DNA from: Ypsolopha sequella
Taxonomy: Eukaryota > Arthropoda > Insecta > Lepidoptera > Ypsolophidae
Length of the DNA: 64,000 nucleotides
Reading direction: 5' to 3'
NCBI GenBank assembly: GCA_934047225.1
Contig: OW204000.1
Location: 13,162,001-13,226,000, forward strand
Position 1 is the first letter of the stretch. Each line of letters begins with the position of its first letter. The notes beneath the pieces were generated by a model. The model searched no databases and had not been told where the DNA came from. It worked only from the letters and a program-made list of their open reading frames with translations. Shown one piece after another: positions 34,840 to 46,195 of this stretch. A program made the translations under genes and the position numbers.

Positions 34840-35540
34840 GACGTGGGCTTGGCGACGGGGGTGGTCAGCCGATTTTATTTACACTGACTGTAAAGCTTTC
34901 GATATAATTTACTGCTACAAAAACTGATGAGAGTGGGGATTCTTGGAAATCTCTATCGCTGGTTTTAGTCTTACATCAGTAACAGAAAAAAAGCTGTTGT
35001 GCCGCATAACTTTACTTCTGATAGGGTATCTGTGCCATTTGGAGTCTCACAAGGTTCCTTGCTAGGATCTCTTCTTTTTCTCATTTTCATTTCAGATATT
35101 GACTCATGTTTTAGAAATTCTGACGTTCTTCTTTTTGCAGATGACATGATGATATTTCGGTAGGTAGCGAGTGTTGATAATGCTTGTGCCCTCCAAAATG
35201 ATCCTCTCCATATTGGCAATCAATTCACCCAATCATGTTTTAACTATACTCTTAGAGGTCATTGCAACGAGTGTCTCAAGTGCGTGACTTTGGTATTGTA
35301 CAGGATTTCAAGCTTGTTTTCGACCTTCACATTGATAATATAGTTGAAAAGCAAATAAAGCCTTGGGTTTTATGATGCGTATGTCTCTAAATTTTAGAAA
35401 CAACAAAACACTAAAAATCTTATTCTGCACGTTTGTACGCAGTAGCTTAGAATGCTTCGCTTCGTGTACATTAATAGGTAAGACCGAATACAGCAAAGAT
35501 TCTTCGTAATTCTTCTTGAATTTTCGTAATAAAACCAAAT
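34840..35540 (+). pseudogene. Jockey-like LINE reverse transcriptase remnant
   Basis: Pieces of a non-LTR reverse transcriptase are readable in shifting plus frames. In order they are DFIYTDCKAFD (about 34873), VPFGVSQGSLLGSLLFLIFI with the active-site block LLFADDMMIFR (about 35150), and the downstream RDFGIVQDFKL, HIDNIVEK and FMMRMSLNFRNNKTLKILF segments (35284-35430). The FADD box keeps both catalytic aspartates. Stops (for example after LYRWF and after MMIFR) and frameshifts show it is dead. The 5' half including the endonuclease is absent. The clade is inferred from the motif wording. Confidence 0.8.
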
Positions 35541-35594
35541 TATTTTGAATCATGTCGAAAATATCACATCCGCTTCCATTCTCTTCCTAATAAA

Positions 35595-35740
35595 ATTAAT
35601 TTCGACCACTAGTTGTGGTCAGCATCAGTTACATGGATATTAGTATTTACAATAATATAGCTATAAAAGGTAAAAACTTTTAAATACTAATCCATGTAAC
35701 TGATGCCGACCACAACTAGTGGTTGAAATATATTTTACCA
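35595..35740. ncRNA. Inverted pair of hammerhead-like motifs
   Basis: Plus-strand motif 35696-35738: GTAA, CTGATGC, C, stem GACCAC/GTGGTT, GAAA, UAUAUU, TTAC; helix I is GTAA/TTAC. The minus-strand partner (about 35596-35636) has CTGATGC, T, GACCAC/GTGGTC and GAAA. The arms also share 'taatccatgtaactgatg'. Both have C in place of the last A of CTGATGA. The pair lies just upstream of the Penelope-like element at 35895. Confidence 0.5.
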
Positions 35741-35894
35741 ACCTATGATTATATTTTGAAAAGACAGGAAGTCAATTATCATTTTATGTCATAAATTTAC
35801 TATCTAATTAAATTTTTAATTCCCTAGCAGAACGTAGCGTCAAATTACAGTTTTTTCTCTTCCTTCTGTTGACACAAATAACAGGCACAAATTA

Positions 35895-36349
35895 TAATAT
35901 ATATAATCGGGTCTACCGCGATCAATTTTTACCTTTTTTACGAAAAGGGGACACCCGACGTTTCGAGACAGTTGCATGTCTCGTGGTCTACGGGAAACTG
36001 GCAAGTATGGCGAGGCGCAGTGATGAGATGCAGGTGACGACCGAAGTATTTTTCTTTTACCCGCATAAACACTTAAGTCTTTAAAATTAATTGTTATCTA
36101 ATTCACGCACGGCACACAACACTCACAGTATCCGGAGATGCACTAAGAGAAGAAACCCGCGATTTAAATTTCCCGATAACTGGACTCCATGTCGGAGACA
36201 ATTTGAAACCATCTTCCCGATTGAAATTATTTGGATGTTTCTTGATTTCAATCGCTTCACGCACAATTCTAGGGTAGTAATGGCGGTCAGTGGAGAGAAT
36301 TTTCGGGTTATGCAGTTCTATCCAGTGGTTGGTCCCGGATTCTAAAAGA
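35895..36349 (-). pseudogene. Truncated minus-strand partner copy of the Penelope element
   Basis: Reverse complement of 37143-37601. It encodes only the last 80 or so residues (from [14 protein letters not shown] to the end) on the minus strand, then the 3' tail. The plus-strand open frame at 36091-36345 is only its shadow. Few differences from the plus arm, so both copies are of similar age. Confidence 0.85.
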
Positions 36350-37389
36350 GTCCTGTGGCTCCGGTTCTCGCCAATATCTGGATGGAACATTTTGAGGAGA
36401 AGGCTTTACGTACCGGTCCCTCAACAATCAGACTCTGGATGAGATATGTTGATGACGTATTTAGCATTCTCAAGGGGGGTAGCGAGGAAGCAAAACAGTA
36501 TGCAGATCATCTTAATTCCATCCATCCAAAAATAAAATTTACTTATGAGATGGAAAGTGACAGAACTTTGGCATTCCTTGATGTCAAATTAATGGTGAGA
36601 TCTGATGGTTCTCTGGCCCACACTGTATATCGAAAACCAACACACACATATAGATACTTGCATGGCTCTTCACACCACCATCCTCGTCACATCCAATCCG
36701 TCATGACATCACTAACAAACAGAGCACATGATCTCTGTGACCCTGACCATCTTAAAGATGAGCTGTCACATGTTCAGGAGGTACTCAGACAAAACGGATA
36801 TCAGATGAAGAGGCGACATCCAAGACCAAAAAAGGAAAAGTGTCCTGAGGTTAACAGAAAACCAGCGTTTATGCCCTATATCAAAGGTATTACGGATAAG
36901 ATTGGAACAGCATTAAATAAATACTCCATTAAGACTGTATATACTCCGTTATTCAAAGTGGCAAGTCATTTACGCACACCGAAGGATGTGATTCCTTTTC
37001 AAAATCCAGGTGTCAATAAGATAAAATGCAGCTGTGGAAGTTCCTACATTGGCCAAACAAAACGTAGCATACAGGAAAGGGTCAAGGAACACATAGCAGC
37101 TGTGAAAAACCGGCAGATGTATACATCAGCGATAGCAGAACATCTTTTAGAATCCGGGACCAACCACTGGATAGAACTGCATAACCCGAAAATTCTCTCC
37201 ACTGACCGCCATTACTACCCTAGAATTGTGCGTGAAGCGATTGAAATCAAGAAACATCCAAATAATTTCAATCGGGAAGATGGTTTCAAATTGTCTCCGA
37301 CATGGAGTCCAGTTATCGGGAAATTTAAATCGCGGGTTTCTTCTCTTAGTGCATCTCCGGATACTGTGAGTGTTGTGTGCCGTGCGTGA
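36350..37389 (+). pseudogene. Penelope-like RT/GIY-YIG protein, N-terminally truncated
   Basis: The C-terminal 344 residues or so of a Penelope-like polyprotein, which copies element RNA and nicks target DNA. The frame enters at the inverted junction ([17 protein letters not shown], a reverse transcriptase motif) with no genuine start; the internal ATG at 36355 (MAPVLA in bacterial-style calling, actually GTG) is not meaningful. Counting from 36355, RYVDDVF (YVDD at 31-34) is the polymerase active site and AFLDVK lies at 73-78. The linker has a basic patch ([11 protein letters not shown], 152-162). GIY-YIG endonuclease motif [12 protein letters not shown] is at 224-235, followed by the [10 protein letters not shown] helix. 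The frame is intact to TGA at 37387, so decay is by truncation and not by mutation. The first half of the reverse transcriptase is missing. Confidence 0.9.
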
Positions 37390-37732
37390 ATTAGATAACA
37401 ATTAATTTTAAAGACTAAAGTGTTTATGCGGGTAAAAGAAGAATACTTCGGTCGTCACCTGCATCTCATCACTGCGCCTCGCCATACTTGCCAGTTTCCC
37501 GTAGACCACGAGACATGCAACTGTCTCAAAACGTCGGGTGTCCCCTTTTCGTAAAAAAGGTAAAAATTTATCGCGGTTGACCCGATTATATATATTATAA
37601 TGTGTACGAAACGCGAGAGTTTAAAGGCACAAATTAGTTACTTATGGCGAGTGCAAAATTATGTAAACAGACAAAATTATGTAGAATCACACGATCTTAA
37701 CATTTTCTTCCTTTTGCTTACCTCTTAAGTTT

Positions 37733-38262
37733 TTAAGGGTTCCGTAGTACCTAAAAGGTACAAAATGGTGAGACTCCGTTGTCCGTCCGTCCGTATGTCA
37801 CAGTCTCATTACTTTAGCACCATTAAAGATAGGGACTTAAAATTTAGCACAAAAATAGCATTAACCTGCCCACATTAGACGGTGTAAAAAATTTAAAATT
37901 TTCAACGTTTTTCCAATACAAAAGAGCGAAAAAAATAATCAAGAATCCTAAAAATACAATATGGGTATTTATCAAATTGTAGATATTAAAGAGCTGATTG
38001 TAAAAATATATAATTCGGCTATATTTACTTGCATCTATTTCGAGAAATCCTCGAAAAACTACAAAAAATGTATGTCCCCCTCTTATCTCTAAAACTGGTG
38101 GACCGAAAAATTGGAAAAAAAAACATGGTAATATGTGTTTACGTATAGATTACAGGAAAATATAGCGGTTGACAAATCCGCGAAAGAAAATGACAAAATT
38201 AAATTTATTATCCACGATACGGAACCCTAGGTGCGCGTGTCCAACTCGCACTTGGCCGGTGC
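37733..38262 (-). repeat. 'ggttccgta' family, reverse copy
   Basis: Reverse of 45378-46195 with an internal deletion. Right tip 'gcgcgtgtccaactcgcact' with 'tggccggt' (38235-38262); left tip 'agggttccgtagtacct' (37735). Shares 'gtccgtccgtccgtatgtca'. Confidence 0.75.
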
Positions 38263-39072
38263 CTTGGTATTATAAGTATATTACTTGTAGTTTTAGTTTA
38301 TTAAAAGTTAATAATAAAAAGGTAAAATGAGAATTTTACTCAAGATATATTTCGGGCCCCACTTCTTAGTTCGTAGAACGACACGCCTTGATAATGCCGA
38401 AATTGTATCGGTGAAACGGTTGGCATATAGTCAGCAACAATCACACGTGAGTGTTCAAGTCGTATTTAATAATTATTTAGTATGTCAGCTCACGCCAGTT
38501 TGAATAATATTATACTTCCTAAATAATGAAATGTTTGTAATTTTTTTATTTTTCCCATGTGTGTGCTATAAGACTTGCCGCTGTAAACGAAATTATTAGT
38601 TTTTAAGTCAACTGGAAGTGCCCTATAGTATAGGTTTTGATTTCCTTGCGAGTGTCAAAAATTTTTATGAAATTGATTATTGTAAAGTGCAATAACTTTT
38701 TTCGCGTCGAGTCTGATTTTTCCACAGCACGATGGGGACGTAGAAATCTGTAGGAGGTATCAGTTTCAACTTGATACCTATACGGGGCCCGAGCAAAAGG
38801 GTCTTGACAGACGGACCGACAGACAGACGGACAAACAGACAGACGGACAACTGGAATAGGACTTAGGCTACTTTTTATCCCATAAATCAGTTCGCATTGG
38901 AAGGCAATGGGGTGTCAAGTCCCTATAGAAAAGTTGAATCCGTTGAATATTAGTGGGATGGGATAGTGAGGATGGGATGAGATGGAATAGTGGCATTAGT
39001 GGGATGGGATGGGATTCGATACGACTATACAAAAACCTAATCAAGGCGGGCGAAGCCCCGGGCAAAAGCTAG
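38263..39072 (+). repeat. Unassigned sequence ending in a Helitron-like 3' tip
   Basis: The last part, ending 'gaagccccgggcaaaagctag' minus the first base at 39072 and followed by T, matches the CTAG-T end and GC-rich hairpin of Helitron-like elements at 48461 and 57647. A 'cagacggac' simple run is at 38808-38850. The 5' limit of the Helitron-like part is not visible. Confidence 0.45.
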
Positions 39073-40735
39073 TAAATAAATAAAATTCCCTTTAAAGTTA
39101 AATTAAAACCAAACAACTTTGGGTGTGGCATGTTTTGATACCGCTTAGTGTCCTTTCTATTGGCGCCACCAGTTGATTATTGAACAATAAATAGATAGTG
39201 TAATTTGTATATGTTGCGTTCTTGCTAATCTGCTATTATAACTACATACCAGATAAGTCCGGCCACATACAAGCGTCGAATTAGGTCGTTAAGGTCCTGA
39301 AAACATGGACTAAAATCGATTACCACGATAGGTCGTATTTTTACTTGGTAAACCGCGTTCCACGAATCAACTTCGCTAAAAGACATGTTTGTTTGTGAGT
39401 TCCACGAAAATTCATATGGTGTCCTTTAGGTATACATTATCTTAGTGCATATAGTTAAATGTAGCGTCTGCATTTGCGTCGATTTAAATGCAAACATCCT
39501 TATGTATTTCTTGGAACCAAATAGGTAGAGGATAGCAACAGTTTCTATTAAGGCTTCTACCAACGCCAACGACCTTGAACTAAGTAATTTTGTAACCATT
39601 TTATACGGTAACTATAGCATTTTTCAACAGAAGAAAAATACATAGTAATCTGCATGGTACAAATAGTGATGTGGTTTTTCCTGAATTTCATTATAATATA
39701 GAGAAGTGAAGCAAGAAAATTCTAAGTTTACCCTTATTTCTTGATTTTTTGTTTACTTGTAAGAACATAACTGCTGCAGTTATTATCGAAACAGTATGAA
39801 AATTTATAAACTTCTAGACAAAATAATATAAAATGATTTTGTTTTCTCCGTTCTTGGAAATTAATTTTATTTAAGATAGATTAAATTAAAAACACACTAT
39901 TTTCGCACTTGTCAGCCGCAGCGACTGGCGTTACAGCCATGTTGCAGTGTGAGCTGATAAGGACTTTATTTTAATATGGTTTTGTTCGAAATTTCAACCA
40001 CCACGAATCGAGTTGCTGATTATTCCGACGGAGCCACCTTAAGAGGATAGTACACGCGAAACCATAAATTAAAGAATCTAGCGATAATACATGTTAAAAA
40101 ACATAAGTACTTCTGTCAAGAATCAAAATCAGAAGTAACAGAATCTTTAAAAGTCAATACCAATATTAAAAAAAAAAACGAAGATGGCTCTTCAACAGTT
40201 TTCTTGTCGTAATGTTTCATGTTTAAACACCCAAACATATTATTTATGGATTAAAATCTGTATAAGTAAACTTTATTAAACTCTGAACCGAACAGATATT
40301 TTATACCTCTATTTGTTAAAATTAAAATTAGTGAAGAAGATCGTCATTTTGCTATTGTTCCAGAATCCGTCCCTCTCGCACTGCGGGTCTATCCGCAAAG
40401 AGTAACAGTAATTGATGCAAGCGCGACCTATCCTCTTACATTTTTGACATGGATGAAACTTAACAAAATTCATATAAAATACCGAAGTTTATAAGAAGTA
40501 CATTATACTGTGTAGTAGAAAGCTAACCTAAACCTAATAAGAAACCTAACCTTTATTAGGTAAACCTAATAAGAAATGTTGATGCAAGGCTATCAATATA
40601 CAAAAACATGATGACCGTATTTTGTTTAGAATACAGCTAATCAGAATGATGTATACTGTATAATGCGAAATAATTGTATAATTTAGGGCTGGTTTATAGA
40701 ACCTCAAACATTGATTGATTCAAGTGCGTACAGTA
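39073..40735. other. No gene; one TTAA-element scrap
   Basis: 40362-40412 ('agaatccgtccctctcgcac', then 'agagtaacag') is a scrap of the right end of the 652-bp TTAA element. The remainder is AT-rich without recognisable coding. Confidence 0.5.
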
Positions 40736-40867
40736 CTCCCAAAGTAATAATGCGCATACAAATCTATAGCCGAGCGACCGGACGTACCACGTGTATAGAA
40801 AGTGTAAGGAAATACGAACTTTGCCGAACAGTGGCGAAGATTTGTAAGCGCATTATCACTTTGGGAG
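40736..40867. mobile_element. Palindromic MITE, 132 bp (second copy)
   Basis: Same ends as 15477-15622 (CTCCCAAAGTAATAATGCGC) but in the opposite orientation: 'ggcgaagatttg' is now on the right. The interior is shorter by 14 bp. The flanks are not a clean TA duplication (acagTA left, CActgt right), so the site has mutated or rearranged. Confidence 0.8.
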
Positions 40868-41801
40868 CACTGTGTAAGTAACAGTCACCGCGCAGACGAA
40901 ACTTGGTACATTTTTTATTATTTTATTTATTGCCATATAAAGCACTTCCTTTGTGATAAATTATCTACTTATTCTAGCATTATTCAATTTGGCCCTGACA
41001 GTGCTTTATGTAGATATCAATAAATAAATAAAAATGGTTATATCGAGTTTCTCCTACGAAAATGACATCTATGACCTAAACGTCAGCGTGATTAGCACCA
41101 AATTAGGGTTTTGTTTCAAAACGAGCGATTATCACTCGGAGTGATGCGACTTTTAGCCGACGGCGTTCAAAAATCGACACTAGTGAAACCGAGGGTAAAC
41201 GAACTGTTACCTGACAGTGTTTTGAAACACTTCCGAGAAATGTGAATATCGCACTGACAAGCGCGATTTCTAACGCTGTCTGGGTACCGTTAAAATTCGC
41301 CTGACAGTTGAAAATTCGGTGTTTTTCCAGCTTTTGCGAAAAATTCAAAACTTGAAAAATTTGTTCATCATTTCTGTAGGGCTGTAATGTCATATTTTAA
41401 GTTTAAAGCACTTATTTTCCTTTCCAAGCGACTATAATAAGCATCTTCGGTTTTCCCGCCCTTGAATTTCATTTGAGGTTAATTTGACTTTGACGTTTCA
41501 CGGAAATCACTCCTAAGAGTTTCACAACAAGATTTTTCTCTCTTTCTAGTATATAGCTATGTCTCTTTCTTTTAAACGAGTGAAATTCCGCATGACGATT
41601 ACACGTTTCGAAACGGATCCTAGCACTTCATAGAATACGGTAAAATTATAGACTGCACTGCAGGTACTAAGTTACAGGTCATTTACATGTAGCTGTAATA
41701 TGTATATATATCGACGCTCTATAACGCTCCCTTTATGGCGGCAACCAATTGAACGTACGCAATACATAATATACCTTCCAAAAATCATTTTTCTCGTGCT
41801 T
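40868..41801. other. No recognised gene
   Basis: A minus open frame at 41103-41393 (96 residues) has no domain I know. 40960-41030 ('ttctagcattattcaatttgg') resembles 8490-8512, so part is repeat-derived. Confidence 0.45.
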
Positions 41802-41805
41802 TTAA

Positions 41806-42257
41806 GGCGATTACCGTCGCCAAATTAGCAGCTCGATGTTTGTCTGTATGAATATCGACGGAAACGACATTGAAATAACGTTCAAATCAGTGCACAATGC
41901 GTGGTGGCTGTTACGACGCTCGCTGCGTCCTTGAAAGGGAAAATAGGAGAAAATAATACTTTTCACATGGGCGTCATTGTTCGATTGAATAATTCTATGT
42001 TATATTTATAGCTATCAAGTTTATCTATTTATCAAAGCATAAATTAATTAAATCACCTAAGCCGCTTAGGAGCAGTAGGAAATTCAAGCCAAAAAACACC
42101 ATTCAGTTGAAACAATTTTTCATATAGAAGTTTTGGTGGTACGAAAAAGAAAAATGTTGCATATGTATAATCCATAATACATTTTTTCAATATTTTTGGT
42201 TTGGCCATAAAAGGGGAGTAGGCTTTAGAAAGTACCCATTTGGCGATATTAAGGGCC
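41806..42257 (+). mobile_element. TTAA MITE, 452 bp, copy 2
   Basis: TTAA at 41802-41805 and 42258-42261. Left tip GGCGATTACCGTCGCCAAAT. Closely matches 19797-20261 with small deletions. No coding. Confidence 0.85.
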
Positions 42258-42298
42258 TTAAGCAGATTTTATAAGTAAAAATAAATAAGTAAAAAAAA

Positions 42299-42383
42299 AC
42301 GCCCGAAACGTCGGGCGTCCCCTTTTCGTAAAAAGGTAAAAATTGATCGCGGTAGACCCGATTATATATATTATAATGTATTT
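42299..42383 (+). mobile_element. Penelope-like element 3' fragment
   Basis: 'cgaaacgtcgggcgtcccct' to 'agacccgattatatatatta' matches the 3' tail at 37531-37600. It lies immediately beyond the TTAA MITE. No coding. Confidence 0.8.
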
Positions 42384-43414
42384 TAGTATTTACAGGAAGT
42401 GTAGGCTGAATGGTCGACTCCTTGAGACTTGAGTATGCGTTTCAGAAAAATTAAATTATCTTATTGAAATGAGTGATGATGACGGCACTGAAGATATTGC
42501 TTTTTTTCATTAAGTATGTAAAGAATATGCACGCTTTTTTTTAAATACGTCAACTAAAAACAGTTCAAGTAAGCTATTTCTCGAAACGGTTTTCAAATCG
42601 AATTCAAATTCAAATTTTTTCCTCTCAAATTCAAATATTTATTGCATCCATGTTGTACAATATAGGATGTTACAATATACATAAGTGGTATCAAACATGA
42701 CCCTGTAAGGGCATAGCAAATTAAATTAAATTAATTCTTAAATAATATCACAACAATTTTATCTTATCGCATAACTAACTTATGTTAGATTAACTAACAA
42801 TTATTATTTTAATATTAAATATTACTAGGTACGTATAATTAAGTTTACAATGAAAATGAAACAATTTCACTGGAGTTTCTAATTCTCAATTCTAAAAATC
42901 GTGAATAATGTCGAAAAAAGAAGAGGCCAACTTAGCCTACTCATCTAAATTCTACTTGAAATAAAAAAAAAAAAACGAATTCAGATGACTTTGTTTGAGT
43001 GAAGTCCGTAATTTGGTTATTATATTATTATTGTAAATAGCCATTGACGTCAATTTCGCCATTTATTGACAACAACAATTCACTTTAAAACCGCGGTAAA
43101 CCACACCATATAATTATTTCATAAAATAAACGTTTGTTATGTTATTTAGGAAACCTTTTACGTAAAGATACTTTTTTTAAGGAAATACTTTTCATACTTT
43201 ACTGAAAATACCAAATACAGTAGGTAAACAATCATAAAAGGAAAACACAAGATTCCAGGAATAATTTGCAGTTTTATTAGAGAGCAATTGTGCGTTGTAC
43301 AATAATTTGTTAACAAGTGAGAATGGATGACTTACACACGTTTTCTGTATCCAGGCGTCTACACACTATCAGATGAGGTACATCTACACGTTCAATTATG
43401 GTCTTTCATTGATG
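42384..43414. other. No gene; possible LINE tail
   Basis: 42595-42720 with 'caaattcaaatatttattgc' resembles an old LINE 3' end. A 14-bp poly-A is at 42963. Nothing codes. Confidence 0.45.
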
Positions 43415-43567
43415 AATATTAAAATACTCTCTCTAAATGAAAGATAAAAAAAATATCGATATGATGTGCCCAACACTATTAATAACTGAAGTTAAAAACA
43501 CAGTTGTGCAAACAAAATATTTAAATTATAATAATATTAAAATACTCTCTCTAAATGAAAGATAAAA
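43415..43567. repeat. Direct repeat pair, 118 bp apart
   Basis: 'aatattaaaatactctctct' followed by 'aaatgaaagataaaa' occurs at 43415 and 43533. The 35-bp copies are identical. Confidence 0.8.
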
Positions 43568-44220
43568 TTAAATTATTTACCATAAATAAACTATGACTTG
43601 CGCACATTGCTAAAATTTTAGTTCCATGGAACGTTTGTACTTTTGAACAGCGCCAAAATGGCGTAAATCAAATGGAGACAAAAATGATTTGATCCAGTGG
43701 TAACAATATGGAGGTCAGTGAGTGGAACAGAAAGAAACCCTGCGATGCTCACATTCCAGCGGACTGATAAACACGCGCCGTCTAATGACGCAAGTTGTTT
43801 TGTTTTCAGAGTTTGACTTAGTCACTGGAACGTTTTGCAAGAAGAAAGGTGCCCTCGATTCTGTTGTCAACAAACACGAGGGCTGCACGTGCACGAGGCT
43901 TGTCATTGTGTAGTTCTTATAAATTGAAGAGTTGAAGATCTAACTAAGGGTTGGCTTCTCAGGCGCCTTTATTTACCTAAACTTCACACTTTTTTCAGAC
44001 AAAATAATGATTGCACAAGCCTTTTTGAACAAAGTTTGATTAAAATCATAACATTAAAATTTTTTACCTTTTTTTTGTTCCCATTATTTTTTTTGAAAAA
44101 CAAAAAATCAATTTTACGTATATAAGCGCCCGAATACCCGATCACTGTTTATCAACAATTGAATTAACGATATTTAGACGAAACGTTTAACAATGGATCA
44201 AGTTTTTGAAGAAGATTTTT
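43568..44220. other. No recognised gene
   Basis: 43715-43913 is open on both strands (63 residues each) with no known domain and is not repeated here. 43900-44150 is AT-rich. Confidence 0.4.
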
Positions 44221-44370
44221 AAGAGCGGTTTCGCAACCGGATTGTGAAAAACCCGCCTTTTTCTAATTAATCGAAACAGAACACTTTAAATCAAAATTCA
44301 CTCAATAGTTATTCAACAAAACCTTATTACCTATGTATTGTGTATGCTGCAATCGCAAGTTTCCATTGGT
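44221..44370. repeat. Dispersed repeat, copy 2
   Basis: Same family as 23916-24060 ('aagagcggtttcgcaaccgg' to 'tttccattggtatttg'). Confidence 0.7.
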
Positions 44371-44447
44371 ATTTGTAAATTAGAATTTCAAAATGGGCAC
44401 GCACTTGACGGGTTTTTTCAGTTGTGATTTTAACCACCGTAGTCTAT

Positions 44448-44656
44448 ACTGGGTGTTAAGATAAAGTTGCGGAAGCCGAAACTGGCGATAGTACTCGTCT
44501 ATACGAACAACTTTTACTACGGAACCAACCCTAGAATCGCGAAAAAAAAAATCAGCTGTTCCATAGAAATGTTACATAGCTACCCGAACAAAATGTATGA
44601 CAGATTTTTTTCACGGAAAGCTGTTCGTATGGGCGAGTACTATCGCCAGTTTTTGT
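44448..44656. mobile_element. Imperfect palindromic MITE
   Basis: 'actggcgatagtactcgtct' with 'acgaacaact' is mirrored by 'agctgttcgt' and 'gggcgagtactatcgccagt'. The interior 'aacttttactacggaaccaa' is shared in part with 93-477. The open frame at 44467-44697 crosses the palindrome and is spurious. Confidence 0.65.
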
Positions 44657-44766
44657 ACCCTGTAAGACCCTATATACCTACAGTACATTTTCTGTGATAA
44701 TTTTGCATTACAAAGATCTATTTATTCAGTTTACAGAAACCTAGTACTGACCTAACAAGTTAAATA

Positions 44767-45239
44767 GGGTGGTGCCCTGTGTTTCCAAAAAACAACCTTT
44801 TTTATTTCCACGTGTTTCCAAATTTTTATTTAATAATCAAATTCAGTTACTCTTGTTTCCAAAACCAAGATGGGTACAGTCAGCCTCAGAAGCAAGTTAC
44901 CGAGTGCCTTCAATCGCAACTGAATTTAATGATTTAACCACTAAAACACATCGTACATGTGTAACAATATAGTAAATTAGAGCGTTATAGTAATAAAGTC
45001 GTCTATTTTATATAAATAATAACTGCAAGATAGATCTAAATACAATTATATTATTAAAAAGTAACAAATTTCAAGAGTACAAAGGGAACATCGAGACGAG
45101 ACTCGACTTACTAATCTCTTGCTGCCGACTGTACCAAACAGCTCTTTGGAATAAAATATTTTTTGGAAACAAGAGGAATGAATGTACGAAGTTTTGATTT
45201 TCTAGAGAACAAAAGAATTGGAAACACAGGGCACCACCC
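44767..45239. mobile_element. DNA transposon remnant, GGGTGGTGCCC ends, 8-bp TSD
   Basis: Terminal inverted repeats of 22 bp begin GGGTGGTGCCCTGTGTTTCC and are exact. The 8-bp direct repeat GTTAAATA flanks both sides (44759-44766, 45240-45247). An 8-bp duplication fits hAT, P or Merlin-type elements; the GGG tip is not the usual hAT CAG, so the superfamily is left open. Open frames at 44769-44972 and 45071-45262 are end-derived and unrecognised. Confidence 0.85.
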
Positions 45240-45377
45240 GTTAAATATATACAGGAAAACATCTACGGGTCTGCCTTGTATGTTTGTTTGATGTGTTTTT
45301 CCATATTTGTATTAAATGTGTAAAACATTGCATTACAATTATTTTGTGCAAATATTGCAGAAGTGAAGTGAAGAAAC

Positions 45378-46195
45378 CGGCCAAGTGCGAGTCAGATTTG
45401 CGTACCTAGGGTTCCGTATCGTGGATGATAAATTTAATTTTGTCATTTACTTTTCGTGAATTTCTCAACCGCTATATTTTTCCTGTAAGCACATATTACC
45501 ATGATTTTTTTCATATTTTTCGGTCCACCAGTTTTGGAAATAAGGGAGGGGACATACATTTTTTGTGGTTTTTCGAGGATTTCTCGAAATAGATGCAACA
45601 AAATATAACCAAACTATATATTTTTACAATCAGCTCTTTAATACCTACAAATTTGATACCGTATTGTATTTTATAAAATATTTTTTTAATTTATTTTACT
45701 TCTTTTTTTATATTTCTTATTTGTGCTCAACTTTTTTAAATCGCTATAGTTTTCCTTTAATTTACCAGTTATGATCTATAATCGACATTTTTTCAAATGT
45801 TTTAGCGGTCCACCGGTTTCGGAGATAAGGGGAGGAGACATACTAATTTTTGTGTTTCTTTTTAAATTTCTCGAAACCAGTAAAATTAAATACAGTAAAA
45901 GTTTATATCTTTACAATCAACCTTTTAATATCTAGAATTTGGTACCCATATTGTATTTTTAGGATAATATTTTTTGTTTTTCTCGATTTTGTACTGGAAA
46001 TATTTTGAACAATTAAACATTTTTCATATTTTATTTTACCCCGTGATATGTGGGCAAGTTAATGCAATTTTTGTGCCAAGTCTTTACCTTTAACGGTGCT
46101 AAAGTTATGAGGCTGTGACATACGGATGGACCGACAGACAACGGGGTTTCACCATAAAGGTTCCTTTTGAACCTTTTAGGTACTACGGAATCCTA
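45378..46195 (+). repeat. Near-complete 'ggttccgta' family element
   Basis: Begins 'aaccggccaagtgcgagtca' and ends 'ttaggtactacggaatccta'. Contains two tandem-like internal blocks: 'ggtccaccagttttggaaat' (45523) and 'ggtccaccggtttcggagat' (45808), each followed by 'aagggagggg' or 'aaggggagga' and 'gacata'. Shorter copies at 20360-20728 and 37733-38262. No reading frame of note; class not known to me. Confidence 0.7.

Larger units (their letters stand above)
35895..37624 (+). mobile_element. Penelope-like element with inverted truncated partner
   Basis: A 5'-truncated plus copy (36350-37624) is joined head-to-head to a shorter minus copy (35895-36349). The two share about 460 bp as inverted repeats (35890-36349 versus 37143-37601). 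A 12-bp direct repeat AGGCACAAATTA flanks the whole (35883-35894 and 37625-37636), consistent with a single insertion. Such compound inverted structures are typical of Penelope-like retroelements. A further 3' fragment is at 42299-42383. Confidence 0.9.

Noticed and set aside
36091..36345. 84-residue plus frame (repeated as a minus frame at 37147-37401)
   Set aside because: Both are antisense shadows of the Penelope C-terminus in the inverted arms.
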